Part shown: piece after piece, positions 22,304-33,808 of the stretch | Numbering within the stretch: position 1 is the stretch's first letter | Layout of the letters: every line of letters begins with the position of its first letter | Notes under the pieces: generated by a model | What the model saw: the letters and a program-made list of their open reading frames with translations, nothing else | What the model was told of the DNA's origin: nothing | Database searches by the model: none | Source of the DNA: Solea solea | Lineage: Eukaryota > Chordata > Actinopteri > Pleuronectiformes > Soleidae | Reading direction: 5' to 3' | DNA length: 64,000 nucleotides | NCBI RefSeq assembly: GCF_958295425.1 | Contig: NC_081149.1 | Span: 24,477,981-24,541,980 of the forward strand | Program-made: the position numbers and the translations under genes

Positions 22304-23328
22304 CAGATAGACAGATAGATAGATAGACAGAAAGACAGATAGACAGATAGACAGATAGATAGATAGACAGATAGACAGATAGATAGATATAGATAGATAT
22401 AGATAGATACTTTTTTCATCTCACAGAGAAATTCACACATGTTTATAATATGAATTTTTTTCATTAGCCCATTAGCCTTTCATATTCACACATGGGAGCC
22501 CACAATGAACAAACTAAACCTCTTCATATGTCTCCGTTTCACCATTAAAATGCATTTCTTGTCATTGGACAGCATTGAAGAACAGTTGAAGAAGAACAGC
22601 CAACAGAAGCATCAACTCTCCCTCAACTGTCCTGTGATTGATAAAAACTTACAGTTTAAATAGTTAAATATGTAGAGAGGGTTCAGAAGTCTCGTTCTCT
22701 AATAATTGACTGTCATTATTCAAAAATGTTGGAATTATTGCTCAGTCAGGCATTTAAAGCAGAACTTTGCAGGATTTTACCCTAATTTATAAGTTTTAAA
22801 ACCAGCCAGTGCAGCCGACCTGGCGTCCTCACAATCTGGACATCTTGAAAACCTTGAACCAGCTTTTTTCAAATGGTGAGAAAACACGGGAAAAAAAACA
22901 CACAAGCATGGAAAATGGATGCCGACTGGCAGGAACATGGCTCCACGGCTTGTGTTCAAAGACAATGGAAGACAATGGATGGACGTTTACGGTGATGGCG
23001 TAAAGATTTGTGCTTTTAGGAGTTGAATTTCAAATACATGACGGTGCAGATTTACCTTCATTTTAAGATAATCAGCTTCCTAAATGGAACCATGACATCA
23101 TGGTTTAGCTTCTGGGGAGATGCCTGGTTAGCAGCACTGTCTGCAGTGTCAACACACACACACACACACACACTCACTCACAGAGGATGTGACCATGAGC
23201 TGTCTTTAGCCATTCGATGAGTTGCAGGGTATTCCTGACCTCTCTGGCACATGCTAACAAACAGCAGTGAGCTCATGGGGTGTAAATAACACAGTGGGAG
23301 GGTTGGAGCAGAGCAGTCAAGGGGGGGG
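20360..23328. other. Intergenic: receptor gene to hspb9-like gene
   Basis: It holds an 11-bp TGTCTGTTTTG tandem at about 20827-20862, (CA)n at 20955-20982, a hAT end fragment at about 21216-21290 (GGTTCTCAAACTGTGGTACG), (CA)n at 21799-21830 and a GATA array. An 8-bp inverted repeat AACCATGA/TCATGGTT sits at 23088-23105. No exon. Confidence 0.5.
22179..22408. repeat. GATA/GACA tetranucleotide array
   Basis: About 57 units of GATA with interspersed GACA. The long frame on the minus strand (YLSI repeats) is an artefact of the array. Confidence 0.5.
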
Positions 23329-23336
23329 TATATAAA
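23329..23336 (+). promoter_or_regulatory. TATA box of the small heat-shock protein gene
   Basis: TATATAAA lies about 165 bases before the start codon, after a G run. I found no nGAAnnTTCn heat-shock element in the 280 bases upstream. Confidence 0.5.
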
Positions 23337-23499
23337 CGAGAGAGTTGTGTGTAAATGTCCCAGAGTAACAAGAGACAGGGACACGGGACAGCGTCTTCAC
23401 TACTATCTTCACTGGATCCTCAAGAAGTCTGAAAGAGACAATCAGCAAGTGAGAGACTGAGAGTTTGCTTTTTAAATCAAGTGTTTGACAAGGAGAAAC

Positions 23500-24881
23500 A
23501 TGATGTCCCAGCGCGCCGCCTTCACCAGTCTGTTCGCCGACGACCCTTTCTTCAGCCAGGACCGGCTGCTGTGGCCAATGAATCACGGCGTCCTCTCGTC
23601 GCTGCAGCAAGACTTCTTCAACCGCAGGTCCAACCTGGCCGACAGTCTCCTGAGGGAGCTGGACGATGAGCACCCCCTGCTCAAACTGAGCCCTCTGCCC
23701 CTGCTGTCCTCCACGCTCACCGGGTATGAACAGGATCTGATTGTGTGTTTCATGACTGGAGGGTTTGTGGGATGTAACTTGTCCCACTAACAAGACCGGA
23801 CCAAGTCTTTGTCTAACCTCAGTCTCAGTCCCTAAAAGTCATGTTCTTGGGAACACTCTTATCAGGGTCTTAATTTCTTAATGTCTTGGTCTTGACTCAG
23901 TCCACGTACCCAATAGTCTTGGTCTTCAGTCAGTCTCAGTTTGTAAATGTCTTGGTCTTGATGTAGTTTAAGTCCCTAATAGTCTTGGTCTTCAATCAGT
24001 CTCAGTTTGTAAATGTCTTGGTCTTGACTCAGTCCACGTACCCAATAGTCTTGGTCTTGATGCAGTTTAAGTCCCTAATAGTCTTGGTCTTGACTCAGTC
24101 CATGTACCCAATAGTCTTGGTCTTGATGCAGTTTAAGTCCCTAATAGTCTTGGTCTTTATGTAGTTTAAGTCCCTAATAGTCTTGGTCTTGATGCAGTTT
24201 AAGTCCCTAATAGTCTTGGTCTTGATGCAGTCTCATTCCCCCAGTCTTGATCTAGGCTACACGCTTATCTTGGTCTTAAGCAGCCTTAGTTTCTAAATGT
24301 CTTGGTCTTGATGCAATCTAAATCCCTAATAGTCTCATTCCATAGGTCTTGACTCAGGGTCTTGGTGTTGGTCTTGGGTCCTTTTTAAATCTGATCCAGA
24401 TTGTGTTTGTGGTTCCAGGTTGACTGACGCCAAAGAGCAGAAAGAGACTTCAAACATGGAGCTGCAGAAAAACGTCCAGCATCACGCCGAGAAGAAAGGC
24501 GACCTCCTGGTGACCCTAGACGCTCGTGGTTACGCCCCCAGTGACATCACCATCAAACTGGAGGGGCGGAGCCTTGCGGTGGTGGCCATGAAACAAGCCG
24601 GGGCAGAAGAAAGCGAGACTTGCTCCTCCTCCACCTCTTGCGCCGCCTTCCACGCCGCTGCCTCGTCTAAGGCGGGATTCGCTCAGAAGATCGACCTGCC
24701 CGCTCACCTGGATCTGTCCGGCCTATCCTGCTCCCTGATGGATGACGGACAGCTGCGAATCCACGCCCCCGTGGCCAAGCTGCCAATCAGTGAGGAGGAA
24801 CAGGAGGGGCCCGCCCGCTTCAGGTCATCGCTGGAGTTTCCCATTAAAAAGGACAAGACGGGGGCGGAGCACACAGACTAA
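23500..24881 (+). CDS. hspb9: Small heat-shock protein, hspb9-like (two exons)
   Basis: Exons 23500-23723 and 24419-24881; 228 aa. Two Met codons in tandem begin the frame. The N-terminal region (residues 1-75) has Phe/Leu-rich segments such as SLFADDPFFSQDRLLWP typical of oligomerising sHSPs. The alpha-crystallin domain covers about residues 100-195 (GDLLVTLDARGYAPSDITIK, then FAQKIDLPAHLDLSG and DGQLRIHAP), interrupted by a Ser/Ala/Cys-rich loop (about residues 125-145). A charged C-terminal tail follows, without an IxI motif. sHSPs are ATP-independent chaperones that hold unfolding proteins in soluble oligomers. Assignment to hspb9 rests on recalled similarity to HSPB9 around the crystallin core; hspb11/hsp30-type paralogues are the alternatives. 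A TATA box lies upstream and AATAAA at 25052. Confidence 0.5.
23800..24370 (+). repeat. 33-bp minisatellite filling the hspb9-like intron
   Basis: About 16 imperfect units built on AGTCTTGGTCTTGATGCAGT plus TTAAGTCCCTAAT, alternating with variants such as CTCAGTCCACGTACCCAAT. It occupies most of the 695-base intron and approaches both splice sites. Confidence 0.5.
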
Positions 24882-25051
24882 CGCCCACATGACACGCCCC
24901 CCCCCATGCACTCACTGTTTGAATGTAATCACTTAGACACACACGCACACTTCCACTTAAAGACTGTCTATGAATTAAGTTTACATTTACTAAATGAAGA
25001 GAATATTTATTTTGTAATTCAATTCTTTAATTTGTAATTCATGTTTTGAGA

Positions 25052-25057
25052 AATAAA
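25052..25057 (+). terminator. Poly(A) signal of the hspb9-like gene
   Basis: AATAAA 170 bases after the stop, followed by a T/G-rich stretch. Confidence 0.5.
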
Positions 25058-25059
25058 GT

Positions 25060-25872
25060 GTTTGATTTTCAGAAAATGACATCAGTGTCATCAACGTTTG
25101 TGACCACAAGATGGTGCTAGGAGCTTATTTACACACAGGACAGTAAAAGCAGACGATTGCAGCTGGGAAGAGCCTTAAATAGTGAAATAGTGAAATAGTG
25201 TTTTTGTTTTTTTAAAACTGCCCTCAGGTGAGTAACTTAGTAGCTTTATAAGGTTCCAGTGACAGCGAGTTTCTTGGGGGAAATCTATTTGTCAGAGCAG
25301 GTGTCAAACAATAGCAGCAGGTAAATGTTTTATGAGTCCTGCCCTGAGGCCGTCATCGCAGAGGAGGGAAGAAATAAAGAAATAAAATAAGGGTAAGATG
25401 TCAGTCAGGACACAAAGACACAAGGTAACCTATGTTCGACGGTTAGTTCAGTGAATGTGGTTCAATAATAAGACAAATATACTGTAGATACAAAGAATAA
25501 GAGAGAATCAGTGTCAGTGTAATGTAAGAGTGTTGAATCTGCTTGTGTTTGTACTCATTTTCACTGAGATTCATTCTTGTAAATGAAGAACCAGGTGCTG
25601 CTGTTTCCACAGGCTTTTTGGAAGCTTTCTTCCTCTCTAATAATAACAGCGCTGTCACTGCCCCCTCACAGTCTCTGTAATTGTCCTCCTAGAATGAAAT
25701 GTCTTCACAGGCTCCGCTGGAGTTTGCTGTGTGTAGGTGTGTGTGTGAGTCTGACTGTGCATGTGTGTATGACTGCGAGTTCTCACATCTCCAAACTCGG
25801 AAGGGCTTAGCGTGACATCACCGAGGTTGAAGGCTTCCTGCTGCCCGCGGTCTGCATGATGAATGTTGCACA

Positions 25873-25911
<39 letters not shown>

Positions 25912-28060
25912 AGGTGAAGACGTGCAGGTGACGATGCATCCCCTGACAATGCAGGGATGATTCCGCCTGTCCCAACACTATCACCAGCACTTCAACACAC
26001 AGCTTTCTCCTTCTAAGGAACTGCATTGAGTTCATTTGGACACAACGTAATCAAAGCCTTATCCCTCAGTCCTCAGCTTAACCAGTTCCTCAGACAAGGT
26101 TTGAGGATTAGTGGTGACAACATCAGTGTTTATGCCAGAAAAAGAGGAAACAAATACAAGAACACACACACAGTGAGAGACACACACACACAGTGACACT
26201 TTTGTGGAAAACGACTGCATATTTTCCATGGCGACAGTTATGAGGTCATAATGATGATGGATCTTCGCGCCTTGTGAGGTGGCAAACTCTGTGTCTCCAG
26301 GAGACAGTCGTCCTCACTGGCAGCGAGTTCCCTCTAAACATACAAAAAGTCTCATTCTAAATAATCACATTTGCGCCTGTGTGTCCTCCAGTCTCCAGAT
26401 TCACCACCGCATCAACCACAGGATGAATGGACATCTGAGACATGTGACTCGATCATCTATGGCCCCCCATCGCCGGATGAACCCCGTCCTCATGCTCGGT
26501 CCATGTGTTGTCGCTAATTTCGCCACATTGTGGAGCTAGAAACACTCGCATCCATCAGTGCTGCTCTTACAATGAGGTGAGAGCATCATGGTGAATTACT
26601 ATCTTGAGGCAAAAGAAAAACCACTGTGCCACTGACCAAAAACAAAAAGCCAATAGAATTTCCATGCAAATGTATCCTATTATTTAGATTCACAATCCAC
26701 ATACTCTTGCTCCTCCTCTTCCTCATTAGTTAAATACAGGTTGAATGTTGGTGCAATTCCTTACCTTGTGTAGTCCACCACGGTCCCCCCGCCAAGAAAC
26801 CTCATACCTGTCCTTCAGTGAAGGATCAACCACAGATGATCTGGAGCAGATCCAGTGTGCCGGACACAGGTGCACCTGCTTTTCAAGAAAAATTTACAAG
26901 TCACCCTCTGATTGGCTTCACTGATGTTACACCCAAAAACACACCTGCAGATAACTCAGACACTAAATACTACAATACAACTTTTGTGCCTAGAATACAC
27001 GAAATTTGGTTTGGACAAGCACTAAAGCACAGTTTCTCAATCCTGGTCCTGTGCTGGGATCAGATGACACCATATTTTTGATATTTTCTAAATTAATTTA
27101 CTTTTTTATTTTTTCTTGTGCCAGATTTTTTTTTTGCCTGCTTTTTATTCTTTTATCTTGTGCAGGAATTTTTTTTTTTTTTTTTTTTTTGCCTGCTTTT
27201 TATTTTTTATCTTGTGCCGTATTTTATTTTTTTTTTTTGGCTGGCCCTGATACTCCTTGGTAAACTGAACCTATAACCCTAACCAATCATTGTTCACGAC
27301 TCTGAGTTCATAGGTCATTGGGGAGGCGGGGTAAGGAGTTGTCAATCATGGCTACTGATGTGATGTGGGTGATGCCTGTGGACATTGTTGCTGTAGTCCC
27401 TAGAGGACACAGAGAGTTGGTGTCACCGTTGCCAAACCTCAATCATTCCACCTAACAGCAGCAGCAGCATCTTCCTCTTCACCATGATTGTGTCTGTATG
27501 TGACGCTGCGTCAGAGCACATGTCTCCACTTCTCCACTCGTCGTCAGGGTGTCGCAGGATGTCGCGTCCCAGACACATATTTTCTGTTGTTACACAAACA
27601 CGTTCATTCATAGAATTTGTGAAATCAGTGCGTCTCTAATGTCTCTGTGACTCTTACATAGTACAATGTGAGCTTGTCTCCATGAATCCACTCCTCTCAT
27701 GAGCAGTGTTTTGAATCTACACATCAACATCAGTCAAAATAAGAGACGTATAAGATGCAGTCTGCAGCTTCTGGTTCTTGTTGCTGTTAATCCTGCTTCT
27801 GCTCTGGTCTTCAAAAACACCAAACCATGTAATGTTGTGCTATATTTTTTGGTGGTGACACGAGCAGTGTTTCAGCGTCAGAAATGACACACTGGAGCTT
27901 TAACATGAGCGGCTTCTTTGTAGCTCTGGGCTGCACAACTGTATCCCAGCTGACCGTCAACACAACAAGAACACGCAGCTGTGAGTAATCCATCCTGCAG
28001 GTTTCATTATCCTCTGTCTGCAGGTATCACAATTAGACCAGCAGCTCATCACTCTCACAT

Positions 28061-28106
<46 letters not shown>

Positions 28107-28660
28107 TGGATGGCATAAATAAACATATCAGTCCATGTAACCTGGAGGTAAGACAGCATGAGATACATGACTGCAAAACAACTTCACACAGACTAATTCT
28201 GATCCTCAGAGCGAGTGCTGTGGCGACGCCCTGCACCCTGTGAGTGTGCGACATATTTAATTATGTTTTAATGCAACAAAATACTACATGCATATACAGT
28301 ATTGTATGTGGTTTCACTGGGAAAGGTGATTTGTTTATGTGTTTATATGTGTGTTGTGTCTCAGACAAGAAAACATAATTTAATATTTTTATGGTCATTT
28401 TCCACCGATTTCAAGGACACGTAGCTTTGCAGGTATTTGAGTATAATGAAATCTGTCAACTCTGGAGCATTGGATTTTTGGTCAGGCAAACAAATTCTGG
28501 AAAAACTGACATCACCAATAAGAATCTGAACCCAGTTTGGCCGGTGCCATTTTGAGGTTTTGTGACAGGAAGTTCAGAGTCATAATCTGCTCCGACAGCA
28601 CGATGCCAGCTGTCAATCACACTAATGTCCATACATATATGCCATTTTTTATTATCTAGA
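25060..28660. other. Gene-poor stretch right of the hspb9-like gene
   Basis: Contains (GT)n at 25880-25909, short CA tracts near 26165-26195, three T-rich repeat copies at about 27100-27240, and (GT)n at 28063-28105. No exon recognised. Confidence 0.5.
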
Positions 28661-28670
28661 TCAGGGGTGT

Positions 28671-29058
28671 CAAACTCATTATTGTTCAGGGGCCACATAC
28701 AGCACAATTTGATCTCAAGTGGGCCGTACCAGTAAACATAGCTAAATAATAGCATAATAACCTATGAAAAACAAGAACTGCTTTGTTTTTTCTCCTTTGT
28801 TTTACATTTAATGAAGGATATTTTTACAAAACATGAAATTTCTTGAGAAATATAAGTGCAATTTCAACAATATCATGCTTAAATGTACTATTTACAAATC
28901 ACACTGGATCTATAAAGGCACAAACATTTAGTCACAGGTATCTGGAAGTGACATTACGTTTAGATTGTAATCGTAGTGTGAACAAATTCATCCTGTGGGC
29001 CGGATTGGACCCTCTAGTGGGCCGGTTCTGGCCCCCTGGTCGTGTGTTTGACACCCCA
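28671..29058. mobile_element. hAT-type non-autonomous DNA transposon
   Basis: The ends GGGGTGTCAAAC and GTTTGACACCCC are perfect 12-bp inverted repeats about 385 bp apart. Phrases GTTCAGGGGCCACATACAG and GTGGGCCGGATTGGACCC-like text are standard for this widespread fish family. No transposase remains. Confidence 0.5.
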
Positions 29059-29659
29059 GACCTCACCTGTGCTCAGCCATAATCACTTCTCAATCCAATC
29101 AGCTGAGTATGAAAAGTGTGGAGAAGAAAAGTGCCTCATTCTGTTGTGGTTCCTGAGCAGACACTCAGCAGGTGGCCTATGTGTATCTGGAGATCTGGAT
29201 CTGGACTCTGCTGCGTGACCAGACCCCCAGCTTCTTTAGTCCTTCAAGGACATTGTTAAACATTGTTAAATCTTTCCGTTGGTTTCCTGCTTCCTCTTTT
29301 GACCCGGACAAACAAAGGTGTTTAGACTCAGCCGAGAGGCGACGTCCAATAAAAAGGAACAACATTGACGTCATGATCAATAATCACTTAAAGAAGACCT
29401 GGAATTAGTGATGGAGGAAAATATTTACTGACGTCATAAATGAAGTGAGAAGTGGAAGCTCATAGACTCCCATAGACTAATGAATATTGACTTATTACCT
29501 AGACTACGACTTCTTTTTCTTTTATAAGCTCAATAAATAAAGGACATGAGCTTGGGAAGCGTGTGGTCAGTGGGGGCAGGACACAGAAACCACTACAGGA
29601 AGTAAATAGTTGCATTTTCCATATATTTCCAAGCAGTTCATCTCACCATGGTTCTATTT

Positions 29660-29790
29660 TCACTGGTAAACCGTGAGCTACGTAGTTTGCTGTATCGCTA
29701 ACAGCTGTATCGCTAACGAGTTCCTAACAAGAAGGTTGTTGGTTTAAATCCCGGGAAAGTTCAGCATAGAAGAGGATTGTGACACTGCCT
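29660..29790 (+). mobile_element. Possible decayed tRNA-derived SINE
   Basis: AAGGTTGTTGGTTTAAATCC resembles a Pol III B box and its flank, as in the better copy at 30500. The A box region is poor and duplicated (CTGTATCGCTAAC twice). Confidence 0.5.
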
Positions 29791-30499
29791 TGAATCCACA
29801 TGTTGCCTTTTCGTTCCCATTTATGCCCAGAAGTGATTATTCCTTATCAACCAATCAAGAGACTGCAGTGTTTTTAGCTCCACCCTTTAGGTGCCTGACC
29901 TCGGTGCTAGGTGTGTTATTAATAACTGTATAAATAATAACCATTCTACGAGAACTTAGACGAGAACAGATGAAACTTTCCCTGGTCTCCATCAGGTTCT
30001 GTGTTAATGAGCTGGTCTCATGCTGCCGGTGACACATCCATCACTGATCTTAGTTCTGACAGAGTCCATGAAAGATAACTCGGGTTAAAACTCTCCATCC
30101 CAGCCCGACTGAGCTGTTTGATTCCCACTGGGTCACCTGTGCTAAAAGTGGATTGGATTTTGTCAGCTATTGTGAGTCACTTGGGATCAAAATGTCCGCG
30201 AGGCAGAAGTGGATTTACGACATCCGGGCAGGGTCACAAATATAGCACATTACAGTCAACTCTAAATCATTAGAAGGAAAAGAAATGTTGAAAAATGTGT
30301 GAAAAGTATATAATGCTGCTTTATTTATACAGGAAAAATAACCAACCCGAACACACACACACACACACACACACACCAAAGTAAAGTGCATAATTACAAA
30401 CATTTATATGCAAGAACAAACAGCAGTTGTAGGTTTTTGTTTATATTCTCACAGTCTATATGGATAAAAACCAAGGGGATCGTTTCTTTTATGATTCCG

Positions 30500-30695
30500 G
30501 AGAGTCTTTGGTACAGTGGTACAGCGAGTCGTCTTTCAACTCAAAGGTTGTGGGTTTGATCCCCCGGCTCCGCTAACCGCCGTAACCCCACGTTGCTCCT
30601 GACAGCTGTGCCAGTGCGTGTGAGTAGGTCTGTGAAAGATGAGTGAATGAGTGAATGAGTGAATGACAAAGCTGTGCTGCTACATAAACACAGAT
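30500..30695 (+). mobile_element. tRNA-derived teleost SINE
   Basis: A tRNA-like head (TGGTACAGCGAGTCGTC, then AAGGTTGTGGGTTTGATCCC with the B box) is followed by a body (CCCCACGTTGCTCCTGACAG, CCAGTGCGTGTGAGTA) and a GAATGAGT tail. It is a transposon, not a functional tRNA gene: no cloverleaf can be drawn. Confidence 0.5.
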
Positions 30696-30743
30696 CATTC
30701 ACGTTCTTGTTTCTCAGACATGATATGTTGTCGTAGCTTACAC

Positions 30744-30792
30744 AGGTCAGAGAAGGTCAGAGGTCACAGAGGTCACAGAGGTCACAGAGGTG
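30744..30792 (+). promoter_or_regulatory. Tandem AGGTCA nuclear-receptor half-sites
   Basis: Five exact AGGTCA copies (starting 30744, 30754, 30761, 30770, 30779) and a partial sixth, with spacers of 4, 1, 3, 3 and 3 bases. The spacing matches DR4, DR1 and DR3 elements. It may be a chance short tandem repeat. Confidence 0.5.
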
Positions 30793-31181
30793 TTGGTAAT
30801 AAACAGCTTAATTAATGTAAAGGTGGACAAAAAAGAAGTGATACTGAGTTGTGATGATCTTATAGCGTGTGTGATAGTATTGATAACCTCACACAAATCT
30901 CTGCCCCGCCTGAGTGATCTCTGGTGCCCCCTGAGGGGGGTTTGGACCCCAGGTTGGGAACCATGGGTCTCTACACTCGCTGCACTTAAAGTTGTAATTA
31001 CGATGTCGTGAGGTTTGCTTTCACCGTCCTGTTCCTTTTCATGGAAACATGATGAATCTAAAACTCATTTAGTCATTTTGTAATTTTCTTCTCTTTTACC
31101 CCGAGTCTCAGTGTGACATTAGTCAGCAATCAAATGAACCTCCACGATACTTTTACTAACTATTTTAACTTCTCTCTGCTG

Positions 31182-31184
<3 letters not shown>

Positions 31185-31223
<39 letters not shown>
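31185..31223 (+). repeat. (GT)n microsatellite
   Basis: About 19 GT units, immediately left of a unique, possibly conserved block. Confidence 0.5.
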
Positions 31224-31225
<2 letters not shown>

Positions 31226-31759
31226 GATGTGAGAAGATCAATGGTTCAAATGGGCTTTATTGATCGATGGAGGCTATCACACAAACAAGCCCCGAGGCTC
31301 CTTGCCCACTTCATTACTTGCTCTCTGATTTGAACCAATGTCTATATTGAGTCCATTTAATCTGTGTTTTTTTTCTGCATATTTCTATAGATGGACAAAT
31401 CCATCTCTTTCGTCTGATCGCATCTTTTTTGGCTCACCAGCGTCGAGTCGCAGGGGTTAGAGCAGGACGCCGGGCGTAAGACAGCAATAAAGCCATTTCT
31501 GACATGTCATAAATATAAGGAGCAGCCTGTATTATGTTTGGAGCAGAGTCTCAAGCCTACAGGAAACACCATGCCCTGCGTCTGCAGCCTGCTCTACCTA
31601 CCTCCATGTTACATACAGTGTTAAAGTTGAATAAAATCATATGTAACAATTGAACAGAATGCTCTCCGTGTATCATATCAACATCTCTAACGTGTCCACA
31701 GTTCATAGTTGGGTATCACTTCCTTTTGATATGGAAGTCAAATAAGATGCAATTATGGA

Positions 31760-32420
31760 TTTTAAAGCTTTAAAATAAATAATATCCAGTGTCTATCCCA
31801 CATGTTAGACAGCGTTAGAATCCAGGTCACAATGTTGAGTGTTGTAGCTGACGCTGTAATACATCTCAGGGCTGAATGGTATATGGTGTCAAGTGGGTGT
31901 AGAGTTGTAGCTGATGCATGTCTGTATAAAATGTCTCCATAATCTAAAACTGACATAAAAGTTGCCTCGATAAGTTTCTTCCTGCAATGAAGAGGGAAGG
32001 ATGATTACTTTCTGTAAAGAAGCCTATTCTGTGTCTTAGTTTAGTTACCAGGTTACATACATGATGTTTGAAAGTAAGTTTGTGATCCGTCCAAATTCCA
32101 AGATATTTGTATTCAGAGACTCTTTCAATAGTTGTAACATTATTAGTGGAGATCAAGTGATATTTTTTGAAATTAAGTGAAGAGCATGAATTTGGCTTCA
32201 CCTGCATTAAGAACCCGCTTGTGATTATTGAGAGGAACCTGTAAGTCGCTGAAACAGCGCTGAAGAGATTCAGTTGCAGAAGTTACAGAGTCACAAATAC
32301 AATACAAAAGAGTGTCAGCCAGTGACAGTAGTTACAATGTCATTAATATACAAGGAGAATAGAACAGGTCCAAGGGTTGATCCTTGAGGTACACCATTTG
32401 TAATATGAATCAAATCTGTC
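31760..32420 (-). pseudogene. Decayed LINE reverse-transcriptase fragment
   Basis: Minus-strand pieces, in order: a [23 protein letters not shown] block encoded near 32340-32400, EYKYLGIWTDHKLTFKHHV and LVTKLRHRIGFF (31944-32207), and SVLDYGDILYRHASATTLHP (31762-31956). They lie in different frames with stops between, so the copy is dead. It belongs to a non-LTR family different from the L2 at 14-17 kb. Confidence 0.5.
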
Positions 32421-33470
32421 TTAACATTACAGAATCACACATTGCTGTCTGTCTTTCTGTAAGGTAACTATGTAAATAGGTAAATATCTATTGTTCTCAA
32501 CAATAGATATTTTTTCACTTTAAATAAATGGTTGTGACACATTTACAGATGCACGTGTCATTTCCTGCGAAAAATCAACCATAGGAGACTCGACTGTCAA
32601 CAGATAAGCAACTAATTGTCAATTAATCCGAAGTTTCCTTGTTTACGAGAACTCGATCAAACTTGTGATCATAAGTTGACATGATCCTGTTGACCTTCAC
32701 GTGACAGACTCATCAGATGCTGACACAATAAAGAAGTGATGAAATGATGGTTGATAACGCTGCAGAAACAGTATTTACAGTCAACAGGCACTTTTCACTT
32801 CAGTGTGAGTTTAGGTTTAGAAACAGCTGAAGCACAACTTCGAAGATGTGTTTTTACATGATACTGAATACCTGCTGATTACTCCATATAATGGACTATC
32901 AAAATAAAGTGTTCATGATGGCATAATAATAAGTCAACATCTGCCAGGTGGAGACCAATCATTTTTCGATTTGGTGTGTTTGTGCGGAGATGATGTTGCA
33001 AATCAAAATGTCCTCGCCTCGACTTCGTCACGTTCCACATGGAAACATAACGGAACGGAAACAATCTTTTCTTTGTCGCTTTTGACAAAGTTTTCTGTAA
33101 ACACGTCATCATCATTTCAGGAAATGTTTTCATCCACATGATGACAAACGACTCTGAAGCCTGCGGTGCTGTACATGTGCCAGGCCTGTATGTGGCTCTG
33201 TATGTGCCATACATGCACGTGTGCTGTGTATAAACTTTATTTTTTTATTTTTTTATTTTTAATAAAGCTTTTTCAAATAAGTCAAAACCAATCCAACGTT
33301 ATTTATAAAGCACTTTAAAAACAGCTGGAACAAAGTGCTGCATATCAGCGATAAATAAAACAAATAAAATGTAAAAATATGAGACTACTAGAGCTAAAAA
33401 CAAACAATAAAATAGATTAGTAGATTAGTGAAGCAGAAAGGTCAGAAGACACAAAGGTACAAAAATCACT
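32421..33470. other. Non-genic stretch
   Basis: No exon. At about 33290-33345 it has a TTATTTATAAAGCACTTTAA-type repeat tail, also seen near 50365 and 56545, which marks a shared interspersed element. Confidence 0.5.
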
Positions 33471-33620
33471 GAGTGTGAACACGAGAGACTTTACAGGGAA
33501 AAATGCTGGAACACTGACGACCGACGAGGGAAGACTATACACTGCAGGACAGGTGAGCACAGGTGAAAGCAATGAGGGCGGGGCATGTAATCAAACCTGA
33601 CAGGAAGTACAAGACATCTC
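33470..33620 (-). mobile_element. LTR-like retroelement fragment
   Basis: On the minus strand: ATGCCCCGCCCTCATTGC, CACCTGTGCTCACCTG, then a weak TATAG and CCCTCGTCGGTCG. This is the same layout as the fragments at 4545-4800 and 13985-14260. Confidence 0.5.
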
Positions 33621-33775
33621 AGGACATTTAAGTGTATTTGTGGCTTCTTCATAAAAATGAAAGTAGAAACCTTTGACGATCTTCCACAACATGTTAGACA
33701 TGCAGATCCAGTTTCCAGGTTATTATTTTCTTCTGTTTCCTATTATCATTATTTTATATTTATCATTATTATTAT

Positions 33776-33808
<33 letters not shown>

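Noticed and set aside
22153..22464. Minus-strand frame rich in YLSI
   Set aside because: Translation of the GATA/GACA array only.
30500..30580. Functional tRNA gene
   Set aside because: A Pol III B box is present, but no complete cloverleaf; the downstream body and tail identify a SINE.
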